DNA of 64,000 bases from Dasania phycosphaerae (GTDB lineage Bacteria; Pseudomonadota; Gammaproteobacteria; Pseudomonadales; Dasaniaceae), in assembly GCF_026891035.1 (NCBI RefSeq), contig NZ_JAPTGG010000011.1, positions 99,266 through 163,265 of the forward strand, written 5' to 3'. A model generated the notes under the pieces. It had not been told where the DNA came from, searched no databases, and saw only the letters and a list, made by a program, of their open reading frames with translations. The position numbers and the translations under genes are program-made. This document shows positions 44,375-52,333 of this stretch, in pieces (within the stretch, counting starts at the first letter, position 1; every line of letters starts with the position of its first letter).

Positions 44375-45652
44375 ATGAATGCACTGATTATTGACCCGTC
44401 CAGCTCTTACCGGCAGTTACTCTCAAAATTGCTAGAGAGCTATCGCTTTACAGCCGTTGCTGTGAGTACTATTGACGAAGCCAATCCTGCTATTCAGCAT
44501 CAACACTTCGATATTATCTGTGTTTCCCTTAACCTCGCCGACACTGACAGCTTGGCGTTTTGTCGCGATGTGCGACAGCTAGACAGCTACAAGCACGTCC
44601 CTATTTTTATGCTGACTTCCTCTAAGGATGCTGATGTAAATCAGCTAGCTTTAGGGGCAGGGGTTACAGAAGTATTTCGCAAACAAGATTTTTCCAGCTT
44701 TCAATTGTGCTTAGAAAACTTGGTAGAACGACTCAATGATGAAGTCGATAATAATGGCCAAATTTTATACATAGAAGACAGTGCTAGCACAGCTTTTTTA
44801 GTAACCACCACCTTACAAGATCATGGCTATCACGTTGATCACTTTTTGACTGCTGAAGAAGGTATCAAAGCCTTTCATAAAAATTACTATGACTTGCTGC
44901 TCACTGATGTGGTACTTACGGATTTAAGTGGCCTAGCCGTTGTTAGAGCTGTACGCGATTCCAACTCTGAAGATAAAAAAACAACACCTATTATTGCCAT
45001 CAGCAGCTTTAACGATAATGCCCGTAAATTAGAATTATTCTCAGCGGGGATTAATGACTATGTTACCAAACCCGTAATGAATGAAGAGCTACTTGCTCGT
45101 ATAAGTACCTTAATAAAAAGCCGACAGTTGTTGATTACTCTCAACAACAAGCAAGCACAGTTAGAGCGCTTAGCATTAACTGATCAATTAACCAGCCTGT
45201 ATAACCGCCACTATTTAATGGATACCGTGCCTAAACGCATACACCAAGCTCAGCGACAGGGTTATCCATTGTGTATGGTAGTGATTGATATAGACCATTT
45301 TAAACTTATTAACGACAACCATGGCCATAGTACTGGCGATAAGGTTTTGCAAGCTGTTGCCAAGGTATTGGTCAGCGGCATACGCTGGGAGGATATAGCC
45401 GCGCGCTTTGGTGGTGAAGAGTTTGTAATTCTATTGGACCACTGCGATTATCAAAACGCTATTAACATTGCTGAAGATTTACGCAAAGCCATAGCAAGCC
45501 TAAATCCCTGTGATATAGAAATCACCGCCAGCTTTGGCGTGACGACATTAAAAGAAAACGAGCAAGATTTTTCCAGCCTATTTTCTCGCGCTGATGAAGC
45601 GGTTTATGAGGCCAAGGAAAGCGGCCGCAACTGTGTAGTGTTTAAAGAATAA
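44375..45652 (+). CDS. Dual-receiver diguanylate cyclase (PleD-like)
   Basis: A 425-residue response regulator. Receiver 1 (residues 1-125) has lost its phospho-acceptor: the usual Asp is replaced by Ser in FDIICVSLNLADTDS. Receiver 2 (about 127-245) keeps its acidic pair (LYIEDSAS) and acceptor Asp (YDLLLTDVVLTDLSG). The GGDEF domain (about 265-425) has an intact A-site in ARFGGEEFVILL and an RxxD inhibitory site (RWED) five residues before it, so it should make cyclic di-GMP with product inhibition. This matches the Caulobacter PleD plan. No kinase gene is adjacent. Confidence 0.9.
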   Translation: MNALIIDPSSSYRQLLSKLLESYRFTAVAVSTIDEANPAIQHQHFDIICVSLNLADTDSLAFCRDVRQLDSYKHVPIFMLTSSKDADVNQLALGAGVTEVFRKQDFSSFQLCLENLVERLNDEVDNNGQILYIEDSASTAFLVTTTLQDHGYHVDHFLTAEEGIKAFHKNYYDLLLTDVVLTDLSGLAVVRAVRDSNSEDKKTTPIIAISSFNDNARKLELFSAGINDYVTKPVMNEELLARISTLIKSRQLLITLNNKQAQLERLALTDQLTSLYNRHYLMDTVPKRIHQAQRQGYPLCMVVIDIDHFKLINDNHGHSTGDKVLQAVAKVLVSGIRWEDIAARFGGEEFVILLDHCDYQNAINIAEDLRKAIASLNPCDIEITASFGVTTLKENEQDFSSLFSRADEAVYEAKESGRNCVVFKE

Positions 45653-45998
45653 ACCCAGTCGCTAGCATATAGTCTCTAGTCGCTAAAATCTAACGCGCTT
45701 TTACTAGAGACTAGCTGTTGTTAAACAATAAAGTTGTTAACAAAAACTCTTATAACCTATTGTTTTAATATGGCCTGAATTTCAGGAAAAATAATAAAGT
45801 TGTTAACTTTAAGGCTATCCATCGGTTACGACGACAAAAATAAGACAATAGAGTTGTTAACTTTTATCGCCATGGACTATAGATCATTGGTAACCAGTAT
45901 TCATATAGTTTTGGTTAACCTTTACCTATTCACTTTCAGTAAATTCGACTTCTATTCCGCTTTCTCTAGGTAGAAAAATACCTTTAATGTAGAGACTG
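45653..45998. repeat. Non-coding gap with 15-base direct repeats
   Basis: A 346-base AT-rich gap between the convergent GGDEF and helical-repeat genes. AATAAAGTTGTTAAC occurs at 45727-45741 and 45793-45807, and with one change (AATAGAGTTGTTAAC) at 45847-45861. A fourth copy in reverse (AACAACTTTATTGTT) is at 52321-52335. Degenerate heptamer-like sequence (AGTCTCTAGTCGCTA, ACTAGAGACTAG) lies at 45660-45715. No gene was found here. Confidence 0.75.
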
Positions 45999-47264
45999 TC
46001 AGACTGTAGGGAAGTGCCCTTGTGGAGGAAAGAGCCGGGTGAAATTTTCAGACCATTTCTTCATCTCATCTTGATTAGCGATTTGTTTATCTGAAATAGG
46101 CGGTAGAACATCTAACCCAAATACTATCGCCCGGTGCTTTAAACGCTTGTACAAAGGTAACTTCCCAAGCTTCGCTGCGAGGGCAAGTGCTTCCTCCAAC
46201 ACCTCATTTTGTGTTCCGCCGGATCGATAAAGAGCACCATCTGCAGCTTGTTCATAAAATTTCAAAGCTTCTTGATACTCGCCTGAAAGCAAGTAGTAGC
46301 GTCCCTTCATCCAGTTTAGATAATAATCACATATACCTTCTCGATCATACTGAATTAGCGTCTGCTCAAAATTTTCTAGAGCTACAGATATCTCATGACG
46401 ACCATTGTTCCGTTTATCTGTAGTCCGACGAAGCCTATGGCCTAACATCAAGCCTGGTTCGATCAGTACATCTCTTCGTGAAGATTTCTGAACATTGGAG
46501 ACAGATAACACATAACCAATATCTCTAGCCGGTACACCTTCAATTATATTTTGATGCACTTGTGCCTTGAGCTCAGGAATCTTCTTCTCAAATTTGACGA
46601 TCATTCGAGCCACTAAAAGCCAAGCCTTGAGATGCTCTATCTCAACGATACAGTCAGGATATATTTTTGCGGTCAAATCAGCTATTGCACAGATGCTCGC
46701 CAAATCAGGACATTGATCTTTGCTACCATCCCGCCACCTATTCAAGGCCTCCCGCCCATTTTTATCGTTACCTAGTGATGTAGGATAGAAGTGTTTTGCA
46801 ATAGTTGAGCTTTCAATATCAAGGCAGCTTTCTACCCAACAAAAAACAACATCAAGTGGATTCTGATCTGGATGGATAAACGTATTTAAGTCAGGCCCAT
46901 CGATACCCTTACGCAAATTGATCAAAAAGGCTGCCAACCCAGGCAGTAAATGATGTTCCAAAAGCAGTGGTAACGCTTCCTCACGAGTCATGGCATCAAG
47001 TGCTATTTCCCTTATGAGCGCTAAGTGACGCTGGCATGTCCAATCACATACCTCTGATACAAAGACAGAAAATTCTATTCCTACCTTCTGAGCCAGAGGC
47101 TCCACGATCAGATTATTCTTGAGCCTCGCCTCCAAGGACCAATCAAAATCACCTTCTCTAGCCCATCGATCTAATTCACGATTTGAATTTTTCGTACCAA
47201 GCGCAACTGCTAGTTCCCTATAGCATTCCCCAAGCATTGGGTAAGGAGGAAGAGGGGCTTTCAT
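45999..47264 (-). CDS. Uncharacterised helical-repeat (TPR-like) protein
   Basis: A 421-residue soluble protein that I do not recognise. It has no signal peptide or membrane segment. The C-terminal third looks TPR-like (YYLNWMKGRYYLLSGEYQEA followed by LKFYEQAADGALYRSGG, then a second helical pair EEALALAAKLGKLPLYKRLK). A segment near residue 175 (REALNRWRDGSKDQCPDLAS) could form a small helix-turn-helix, but this is weak. The start at 47264 is preferred: AAGGAG lies 6 bases before it, while it directly touches the alternative ATG at 47270. A 38-codon peptide gene is 54-60 bases upstream on the same strand, so the two are probably cotranscribed. Codon use is more AT-rich than the region to the left. 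Confidence 0.75.
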   Translation of the reverse strand: MKAPLPPYPMLGECYRELAVALGTKNSNRELDRWAREGDFDWSLEARLKNNLIVEPLAQKVGIEFSVFVSEVCDWTCQRHLALIREIALDAMTREEALPLLLEHHLLPGLAAFLINLRKGIDGPDLNTFIHPDQNPLDVVFCWVESCLDIESSTIAKHFYPTSLGNDKNGREALNRWRDGSKDQCPDLASICAIADLTAKIYPDCIVEIEHLKAWLLVARMIVKFEKKIPELKAQVHQNIIEGVPARDIGYVLSVSNVQKSSRRDVLIEPGLMLGHRLRRTTDKRNNGRHEISVALENFEQTLIQYDREGICDYYLNWMKGRYYLLSGEYQEALKFYEQAADGALYRSGGTQNEVLEEALALAAKLGKLPLYKRLKHRAIVFGLDVLPPISDKQIANQDEMKKWSENFTRLFPPQGHFPTV

Positions 47265-47324
47265 TTCCATCTCCTTGAAGTGAAAATTAATGCACTACAG
47301 ATATATCCATAGTGCATTTGTTAC

Positions 47325-47441
47325 TTACTTGCGCGGGCCATTATCGCGGCCACCACCCGATGGGTTACCAGTCGTACTTGGATAGCCAGCACTACTACCA
47401 GATTGATTTTGCATGATCGGTTTTAAGCTTTGAGCAGTCAT
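47325..47441 (-). CDS. Small Gly/Ser/Pro-rich peptide (38 residues)
   Basis: A short gene missed by length filters. GGAG lies 7 bases before ATG 47441, an ideal ribosome site, and the frame closes with TAA at 47325. The product begins MTAQSLKPIMQNQ, then SGSSAGYPSTTGNPSGGG, and ends RDNGPRK: no Cys, no signal peptide, little hydrophobic content, basic C-terminus, low complexity with a GNPSGGGR core. It is on the same strand as, and 54-60 bases upstream of, the helical-repeat gene. The tidy ribosome site and tight placement argue that it is translated. A signal peptide-like ligand, a leader or a small regulator are all possible; function unknown. Confidence 0.6.
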   Translation of the reverse strand: MTAQSLKPIMQNQSGSSAGYPSTTGNPSGGGRDNGPRK

Positions 47442-47744
47442 ATTCTTTCTCCATTTAGTTAAGGATGTAACTAAGAAAGCCACGATGCGAAAGATATAAA
47501 AAACCTCACAAATGGTCTGCGCGTGGTTGGTTAAATTTTTGGCGTTACTGTTTTAATTACTCAGTTACTTTATCGGAGACTTAAATGGCACCTTGGTTAT
47601 CCCCCGATCTCTCGGCAGCCACTTTAATTGGTTAAGATTGCAATGGGGAATATAAAAATGCTATCTGCTGTATATGTTTGAGGCATGTGAAGTCAATAGA
47701 AGGGGGGAGGCTGATTGGATACATAAGCTGTTGGTCTGACTCGT

Positions 47745-47810
47745 GTTGATGGTGAGCTATCACCGATAGAGTATGAGAACCGATATGAGAAAAAGCTGCT
47801 GAGTATCTAA
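47745..47810 (+). pseudogene. Possible IS3-family transposase C-terminal remnant
   Basis: In one frame the sequence reads VDGELSPIEYENRYEKKLLS then I and stop, resembling the YLSPxEYE end of IS3-family transposases. The frame is blocked upstream by a TAA, so only a scrap is left. The rest of the 440-base gap (47442-47883) has no other convincing gene. Resemblance is to a short motif only. Confidence 0.35.
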
Positions 47811-47883
47811 AGAACTGCAGACAGTTCACCAAGTTATAATATTCACCACCCAAGTTCACGAATACCAACTTGGTTACGATCCT

Positions 47884-48675
47884 TTAAGGTAATACATCAG
47901 ACATTTTCTGAGCAGCTTCTTGCATCACTGGAACAAATTCATCCTTAATCTGTTCAACAGAATGAGATGACACGTGAGTACTAACATTCATAGCAAAACG
48001 TACTTGTTTACGACGATCATAAACTGGAACAGCTACAGCTCGCATCCCTAGTTCAAGCTCTTGATCTACTATTGCATAGCCCTGCTGCTTAACATTCTGA
48101 AGCTCTATGTATAATTCCTCCGGTCCCATTGTACTTGGGGTGAGAGCCTCAAAGCTGGTGTCTTTTATAAATGTTTCTAGACGTTCAGTAGGGAGGCCTG
48201 AAAGTAAGACACGGCCTGAAGAAGTAGCATAAGCAGGTAAGCGAGCACCTATCTGTAGATTGATATGTATTAGCCCCCGGCGAGGGATTCGTGCGATATA
48301 AACAATATCCTGCCCATCGAGTACGTTGGCAGAACAGGACTCCCGAAGCTGGTGCGCAACTCCCTCCATATACGGAGTTATAATTTCTGTGAAATTAAGT
48401 GAGGATAAATAGGAATATCCCAAATCCAGTATTTTTGCTGTCAGCTTAAAATGTTTATCATCATTGCTGACATATCCTAGTTTCTGCAAAGTAAGAAGAA
48501 AACGCCGGGCAGATGCACGTGATAACCCATTTTTTTTAGCCAAATCGGTCAAGGTCATTGACGGCGATTCGGCATCAAAAGACTTTATGACGTCAAGGCC
48601 CCGAGCAAAGGTGGCTAGGAAATCCTTATCACTGGAACCAGACTGGTTACTCTCTTCAGGCATTGCAGACTCCAT
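47884..48675 (-). CDS. IclR-family transcriptional regulator
   Basis: A 263-residue regulator of the PcaR/PobR/IclR type. The N-terminal winged helix is at residues about 20-80 (FARGLDVIKSFDAESPSMTL, LSRASARRFLLTLQKLGYVS) and the GAF-like effector domain at about 95-260 (IVYIARIPRRGLIHINLQIG, GYAIVDQELELGMRAVAVPV). It is downstream of the ETF-QO gene on the same strand. GTTCG-type half sites in its own promoter and at 57.0-57.3 kb suggest autoregulation and control of the dicarboxylate operons. The effector is probably the substrate or its CoA ester. Confidence 0.87.
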   Translation of the reverse strand: MESAMPEESNQSGSSDKDFLATFARGLDVIKSFDAESPSMTLTDLAKKNGLSRASARRFLLTLQKLGYVSNDDKHFKLTAKILDLGYSYLSSLNFTEIITPYMEGVAHQLRESCSANVLDGQDIVYIARIPRRGLIHINLQIGARLPAYATSSGRVLLSGLPTERLETFIKDTSFEALTPSTMGPEELYIELQNVKQQGYAIVDQELELGMRAVAVPVYDRRKQVRFAMNVSTHVSSHSVEQIKDEFVPVMQEAAQKMSDVLP

Positions 48676-48693
48676 GTTTCAAAAATACTACGA

Positions 48694-48726
48694 TCGATTA
48701 TCGCCCACTTTGTTCGATAATTGAAT
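48694..48726. promoter_or_regulatory. Candidate IclR boxes in the regulator promoter
   Basis: CGATTATCG (48695-48703) faces TGTTCGATAATTGAAT (48711-48726), two opposed copies of a TTCGATAAT half site. The same TGTTCG core recurs at 57043 and 57306. IclR/Pca-type regulators bind such GTTCG palindromes; autoregulation is inferred. Confidence 0.45.
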
Positions 48727-48736
48727 AGCCTTTTCT

Positions 48737-48764
48737 GTTAACCATTTCTGATAAAATGGTTAAC
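48737..48764. promoter_or_regulatory. Perfect 11-base inverted repeat between ETF-QO and IclR genes
   Basis: GTTAACCATTT-CTGATA-AAATGGTTAAC. It lies 27 bases beyond the ETF-QO stop and upstream of the IclR gene. There is no T-run after it on the minus strand, so it looks more like a protein binding site than an intrinsic terminator. Both roles are possible. Confidence 0.55.
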
Positions 48765-48791
48765 GCATTCCTAATTAACTCCCATAACCAG

Positions 48792-50441
48792 CTACATATT
48801 TGGATAATTAGGTCCGCCCATCCCCTCTGGAACAACCCAACGGATATTCTGAGCCGGATCTTTGATATCACAGGTTTTACAATGCAAACAATTTTGAGAG
48901 TTGATTTGGAAACGTTTCTCCTGCCCTTCTTCAATCACCTCGTAAACACCCGCTGGGCAATAACGCTGAGCGGGTTCTGCGTACTGGGGCAGATTCCTAT
49001 TCAGAGGAATCGTTTCATCTTTCAATTTCAGATGGATTGGTTGATCTTCTTCATGGTTGGTGTTCGACAGGAATACTGAACTTAGCTTATCGAAGCTCAA
49101 TTCACCATCCGGTTTTAGATAGTCGATCGGCTTGCATTCGCTGGCAGGCAACATCTGCTCATAGTCTTCTTTATCATCATGTAGCGTGACCGGGATCTTA
49201 CCGCAAAACAAATTCTGATCGATAAAGTTAAATCCGCCCCCCAGAATCGGGCCGAACTTATGCAATGCAGGGCCAAAGTTGCGGGAGCGGAAGAGCTCAT
49301 CGTACAACCATGAACTTTCAAATTTATCAGTAAAGCTCTGCAGCTCTTGACCACCTTCGCAGCCATTTTGGAGCGCCTCAAAAATGGCTTCCGCAGCGAG
49401 GGTGCCGGATTTCATTGCCGTATGCGTACCTTTGATCTTGGAGAAATTCAAAGTACCAGCGTTACAGCCCGTGACAATACCACCAGGAAAAGTCATTCTA
49501 GGTAACGAATTAAAGCCTCCTTTGGTGATCGCACGGGCACCATAAGAAACACGTTTGCCTCCTTCAAGATACTGTTTAAGTACCGGATGGTGCTTCATAC
49601 TCTGGAACTCATCAAACGGGCTGGTATACGGGTTACTGTAGTTAAGATCTACGATCAAACCCACAACGACTTGGTTATCATCCGTGTGATAAAGAAAGAA
49701 GCCACCGCTAGCACCATCACTTAATGGCCAACCGGAACCGTGTAACACCAGACCTGGTTTATGGTTCTCAGGCGCAATATCCCACAGTTCCTTGATGCCC
49801 ACACCGTAATGCTGCGCATCAGCTTCGGCAGCGAGATCGAAATTCTCGATCAGCTCCTTACCCAGATGCCCACGACAACCTTCGGAGAGGATAGTATACT
49901 TAGCATGTAGCTCCATACCGGGTATGTAGCTATCTTTCTGCTCACCAGCTTCACTGATTCCCATATCACCAGTAGCAATACCTTTTACACTGCCATCGTC
50001 GTTATACAACACTTCTGCCGCAGCAAAACCAGGAAAAATCTCAACACCTAACTGTTCTGCCTGCTCACCCAACCAACGACAGAGATTTCCTAAGCTAACG
50101 ATGTAGTTACCATGGTTATGCATGGTTTTAGGTACAAGGATATTCGACACCTTGATCGATGCTTCTTCATTTCTCAACATGAAGATTTGATCTTCTGTGA
50201 CCGGCGTATTCAATGGAGCCCCCATTCCTTTCCAATCGGGGAACAACTCATCCAAAGCTCGAGTCTCAATTACCGCACCAGACAAAATATGTGCCCCGAT
50301 CTCAGAGCCTTTCTCCACTACACAGACTGTCAGTTCCTGTTCTGTTTCATTTGCCTGCTGCATCAACCGACAGGCTGCAGACAACCCAGATGGGCCCGCG
50401 CCCACGATAACAACATCAAATTCCATCGATTCACGTACCAA
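48792..50441 (-). CDS. Electron transfer flavoprotein-ubiquinone oxidoreductase
   Basis: A 549-residue membrane-associated flavoprotein that passes electrons from ETF to ubiquinone. The FAD loop is DVVIVGAGPSGLSAACRLMQ near residue 8. The 4Fe-4S cluster is bound by CPAGVYEV and INSQNCLHCKTCDIKDPAQN near the C-terminus. GGFNSLPRMTFPGGIVTGC near 345 is also typical. The TTG at 50441 is preferred over ATG 50426: GAGAGG lies 8 bases before it and the resulting MVRESMEFD matches the MEREYMEFD-type start known in relatives. It is the last enzyme gene of the minus-strand unit. Confidence 0.93.
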   Translation of the reverse strand: MVRESMEFDVVIVGAGPSGLSAACRLMQQANETEQELTVCVVEKGSEIGAHILSGAVIETRALDELFPDWKGMGAPLNTPVTEDQIFMLRNEEASIKVSNILVPKTMHNHGNYIVSLGNLCRWLGEQAEQLGVEIFPGFAAAEVLYNDDGSVKGIATGDMGISEAGEQKDSYIPGMELHAKYTILSEGCRGHLGKELIENFDLAAEADAQHYGVGIKELWDIAPENHKPGLVLHGSGWPLSDGASGGFFLYHTDDNQVVVGLIVDLNYSNPYTSPFDEFQSMKHHPVLKQYLEGGKRVSYGARAITKGGFNSLPRMTFPGGIVTGCNAGTLNFSKIKGTHTAMKSGTLAAEAIFEALQNGCEGGQELQSFTDKFESSWLYDELFRSRNFGPALHKFGPILGGGFNFIDQNLFCGKIPVTLHDDKEDYEQMLPASECKPIDYLKPDGELSFDKLSSVFLSNTNHEEDQPIHLKLKDETIPLNRNLPQYAEPAQRYCPAGVYEVIEEGQEKRFQINSQNCLHCKTCDIKDPAQNIRWVVPEGMGGPNYPNM

Positions 50442-50537
50442 AACAAAAACCTCTCTATATGATGAAAAAAGGGCCCAATAAATGAGCCCAATACGCTTTG
50501 AGTGAAGCGCCAGAGACGGGTGAAGCCCCTAAAAAAA

Positions 50538-51467
50538 TTACAGTAGTTTTTCTAATTCAGGAACAGCATCAAACAGATCCGCAACCAGACCGTAGTCCGC
50601 TACGGAGAATATTGGCGCTTCTTCATCTTTGTTGATCGCAACAATGATTTTGGAGTCTTTCATACCTGCCAGATGCTGGATTGCACCGGAAATACCAACA
50701 GCGATGTACAGCTCCGGCGCAACGATCTTACCAGTCTGACCGACCTGCATATCGTTCGGTACAAAACCGGCATCAACCGCAGCACGGGATGCACCTACCG
50801 CCGCACCCAGTTTGTCGGCGATTTTTTCCAGCATGGCGAAGTTTTCACCGTTACCCATGCCGCGACCACCGGAGATGATGACGTTAGCAGCGGTCAGTTC
50901 CGGACGGTCAGATTTGGCCATCTCTTCACCGACAAAGCTGGATACACCCGCATCGTGAACCGCATCCAGGGTTTCAACGGTTGCGGAACCACCTTCTGCG
51001 GCGGCTGCATCAAATGCAGTACCACGTACGGTGATCACTTTTACCGGGTCCAGAGATTCTACGGTCGCAATGGCGTTACCCGCATAGATTGGACGCTGGA
51101 AGGTATTTTCCGATTCAACTGCGGTGATATCAGAGATCTGCGCGACGTCCAGCAGGGCTGCAACGCGTGGCAGGAAGTTTTTACCGGTGGTAGTCGCTGG
51201 TGCAACCACGTGGCTGTAGTCTTCTGCTACTTCGGTGACCAGCTTACTCAGGTTTTCTGCCAGCTGATGTTCGTAGGCAGCGTTGTCCGCCACCAGTAAT
51301 TTGTTGATGCCTGCAACCGCTGCGCCCGCTTCCGCTACTGCGCCACAGTTTGCACCGGCAACCAACAGGTGTACGTCGCCACCCATCTGGGTTGCTGCTG
51401 TAACAGCATTCAGTGTTGCACCTTTCAGGGTGCTGTTATCGTGTTCTGCAATTACCAGAATAGCCAT
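50538..51467 (-). CDS. etfA: Electron transfer flavoprotein alpha subunit
   Basis: A 309-residue FAD-binding subunit. The C-terminal signature VGQTGKIVAPELYIAVGISG, then AIQHLAGMKDSKIIVAINKD, is clear near residue 235-280, and VISGGRGMGNGENFAMLEKI near 195. It accepts electrons from acyl-CoA dehydrogenases. Codon choice in etfA and etfB (many CTG, GTT, GGT) is unlike the AT-rich neighbours, consistent with high expression or a different origin. It follows etfB by 11 bases. Confidence 0.95.
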   Translation of the reverse strand: MAILVIAEHDNSTLKGATLNAVTAATQMGGDVHLLVAGANCGAVAEAGAAVAGINKLLVADNAAYEHQLAENLSKLVTEVAEDYSHVVAPATTTGKNFLPRVAALLDVAQISDITAVESENTFQRPIYAGNAIATVESLDPVKVITVRGTAFDAAAAEGGSATVETLDAVHDAGVSSFVGEEMAKSDRPELTAANVIISGGRGMGNGENFAMLEKIADKLGAAVGASRAAVDAGFVPNDMQVGQTGKIVAPELYIAVGISGAIQHLAGMKDSKIIVAINKDEEAPIFSVADYGLVADLFDAVPELEKLL

Positions 51468-51478
51468 ATCAGTTCCCC

Positions 51479-52228
51479 TTAGATCACTTTCGCTTCGTTT
51501 TTCAGCTTCTCTACCAGTTCATCTACGCTGGCAACTTTGATACCCGCCTGACGTTCTGCAGGTGGCGTCACTTTCAGCAGTTTGGTGTGGGCTTTCAGCT
51601 CTACACCCAGGTCTGCCGGGGACTTAACATCCAGCGGCTTACGCTTGGCTTTCATGATGTTAGGCAGGGAGGCGTAACGGGGTTCGTTCAGGCGCAGGTC
51701 TGTGGTAACGATGGCTGGCATGTTCAGCGCAACGGTCTGCAGACCACCGTCCACTTCACGGGTTACGTTAACGTTGTCGCCGTCGATCTTAACTTCAGAG
51801 GCGAAGGTACCCTGTGGCATATCGGTCAGAGCCGCCAGCATCTGGCCGGTCTGGTTGTTGTCGCTGTCGATCGCCTGTTTACCCATGATCACCAGGCCAG
51901 GTTGTTCTTCTTCGATCACTTTTGCCAGCAGTTTGGCAACACCCAACGATTCAGGCGCTTCTTCGGTTTCGATCTGGATACCACGGTCCGCGCCCAGAGC
52001 CAGAGCTGTTCTGATCTGCTCCTGACAGGCTTTAGGGCCAATGGAAACAACCACTACTTCATCAGCAGTGCCCGCTTCTTTCAGGCGTACAGCCTCTTCT
52101 ACTGCAATTTCACAAAACGGGTTTAACGCCATTTTGACGTTAGCCAGATCTACATCGGTGTTATCGGATTTAACACGTACTTTTACGTTGTAATCGATAA
52201 CGCGTTTAACAGTCACTAAAACTTTCAT
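51479..52228 (-). CDS. etfB: Electron transfer flavoprotein beta subunit
   Basis: A 249-residue AMP-binding ETF subunit. It starts MKVLVTVKRVIDYNVKVRVK. Other signatures are NPFCEIAVEEAVRLKEAG near 40, LGADRGIQIETEE near 85, LVIMGKQAIDSDNNQTGQML near 120 and the family loop VTREVDGGLQTVALNMPAIV near 160. ATG 52228 is chosen over the one three codons upstream on homology. It leads etfB-etfA and provides the electron acceptor for the acyl-CoA dehydrogenase at 55.8-57.0 kb. Confidence 0.95.
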   Translation of the reverse strand: MKVLVTVKRVIDYNVKVRVKSDNTDVDLANVKMALNPFCEIAVEEAVRLKEAGTADEVVVVSIGPKACQEQIRTALALGADRGIQIETEEAPESLGVAKLLAKVIEEEQPGLVIMGKQAIDSDNNQTGQMLAALTDMPQGTFASEVKIDGDNVNVTREVDGGLQTVALNMPAIVTTDLRLNEPRYASLPNIMKAKRKPLDVKSPADLGVELKAHTKLLKVTPPAERQAGIKVASVDELVEKLKNEAKVI

Positions 52229-52333
52229 TTTCAGCACCTTTATCCTCTTTCTTAATAAGCAGTAAGAGCAGATATTCAGCCTATTTTATTAATGCTTATA
52301 CGATTTGGTTTCGCCTTCCAAACAACTTTATTG

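Noticed and set aside
47585..47635. 16-codon frame with a GGAG before it on the plus strand
   Set aside because: Very short, no neighbour it could lead, and no other support.
47632..47868. 78-codon minus-strand open frame
   Set aside because: No ribosome site or recognisable family, and it is antisense to the IS3-like scrap.
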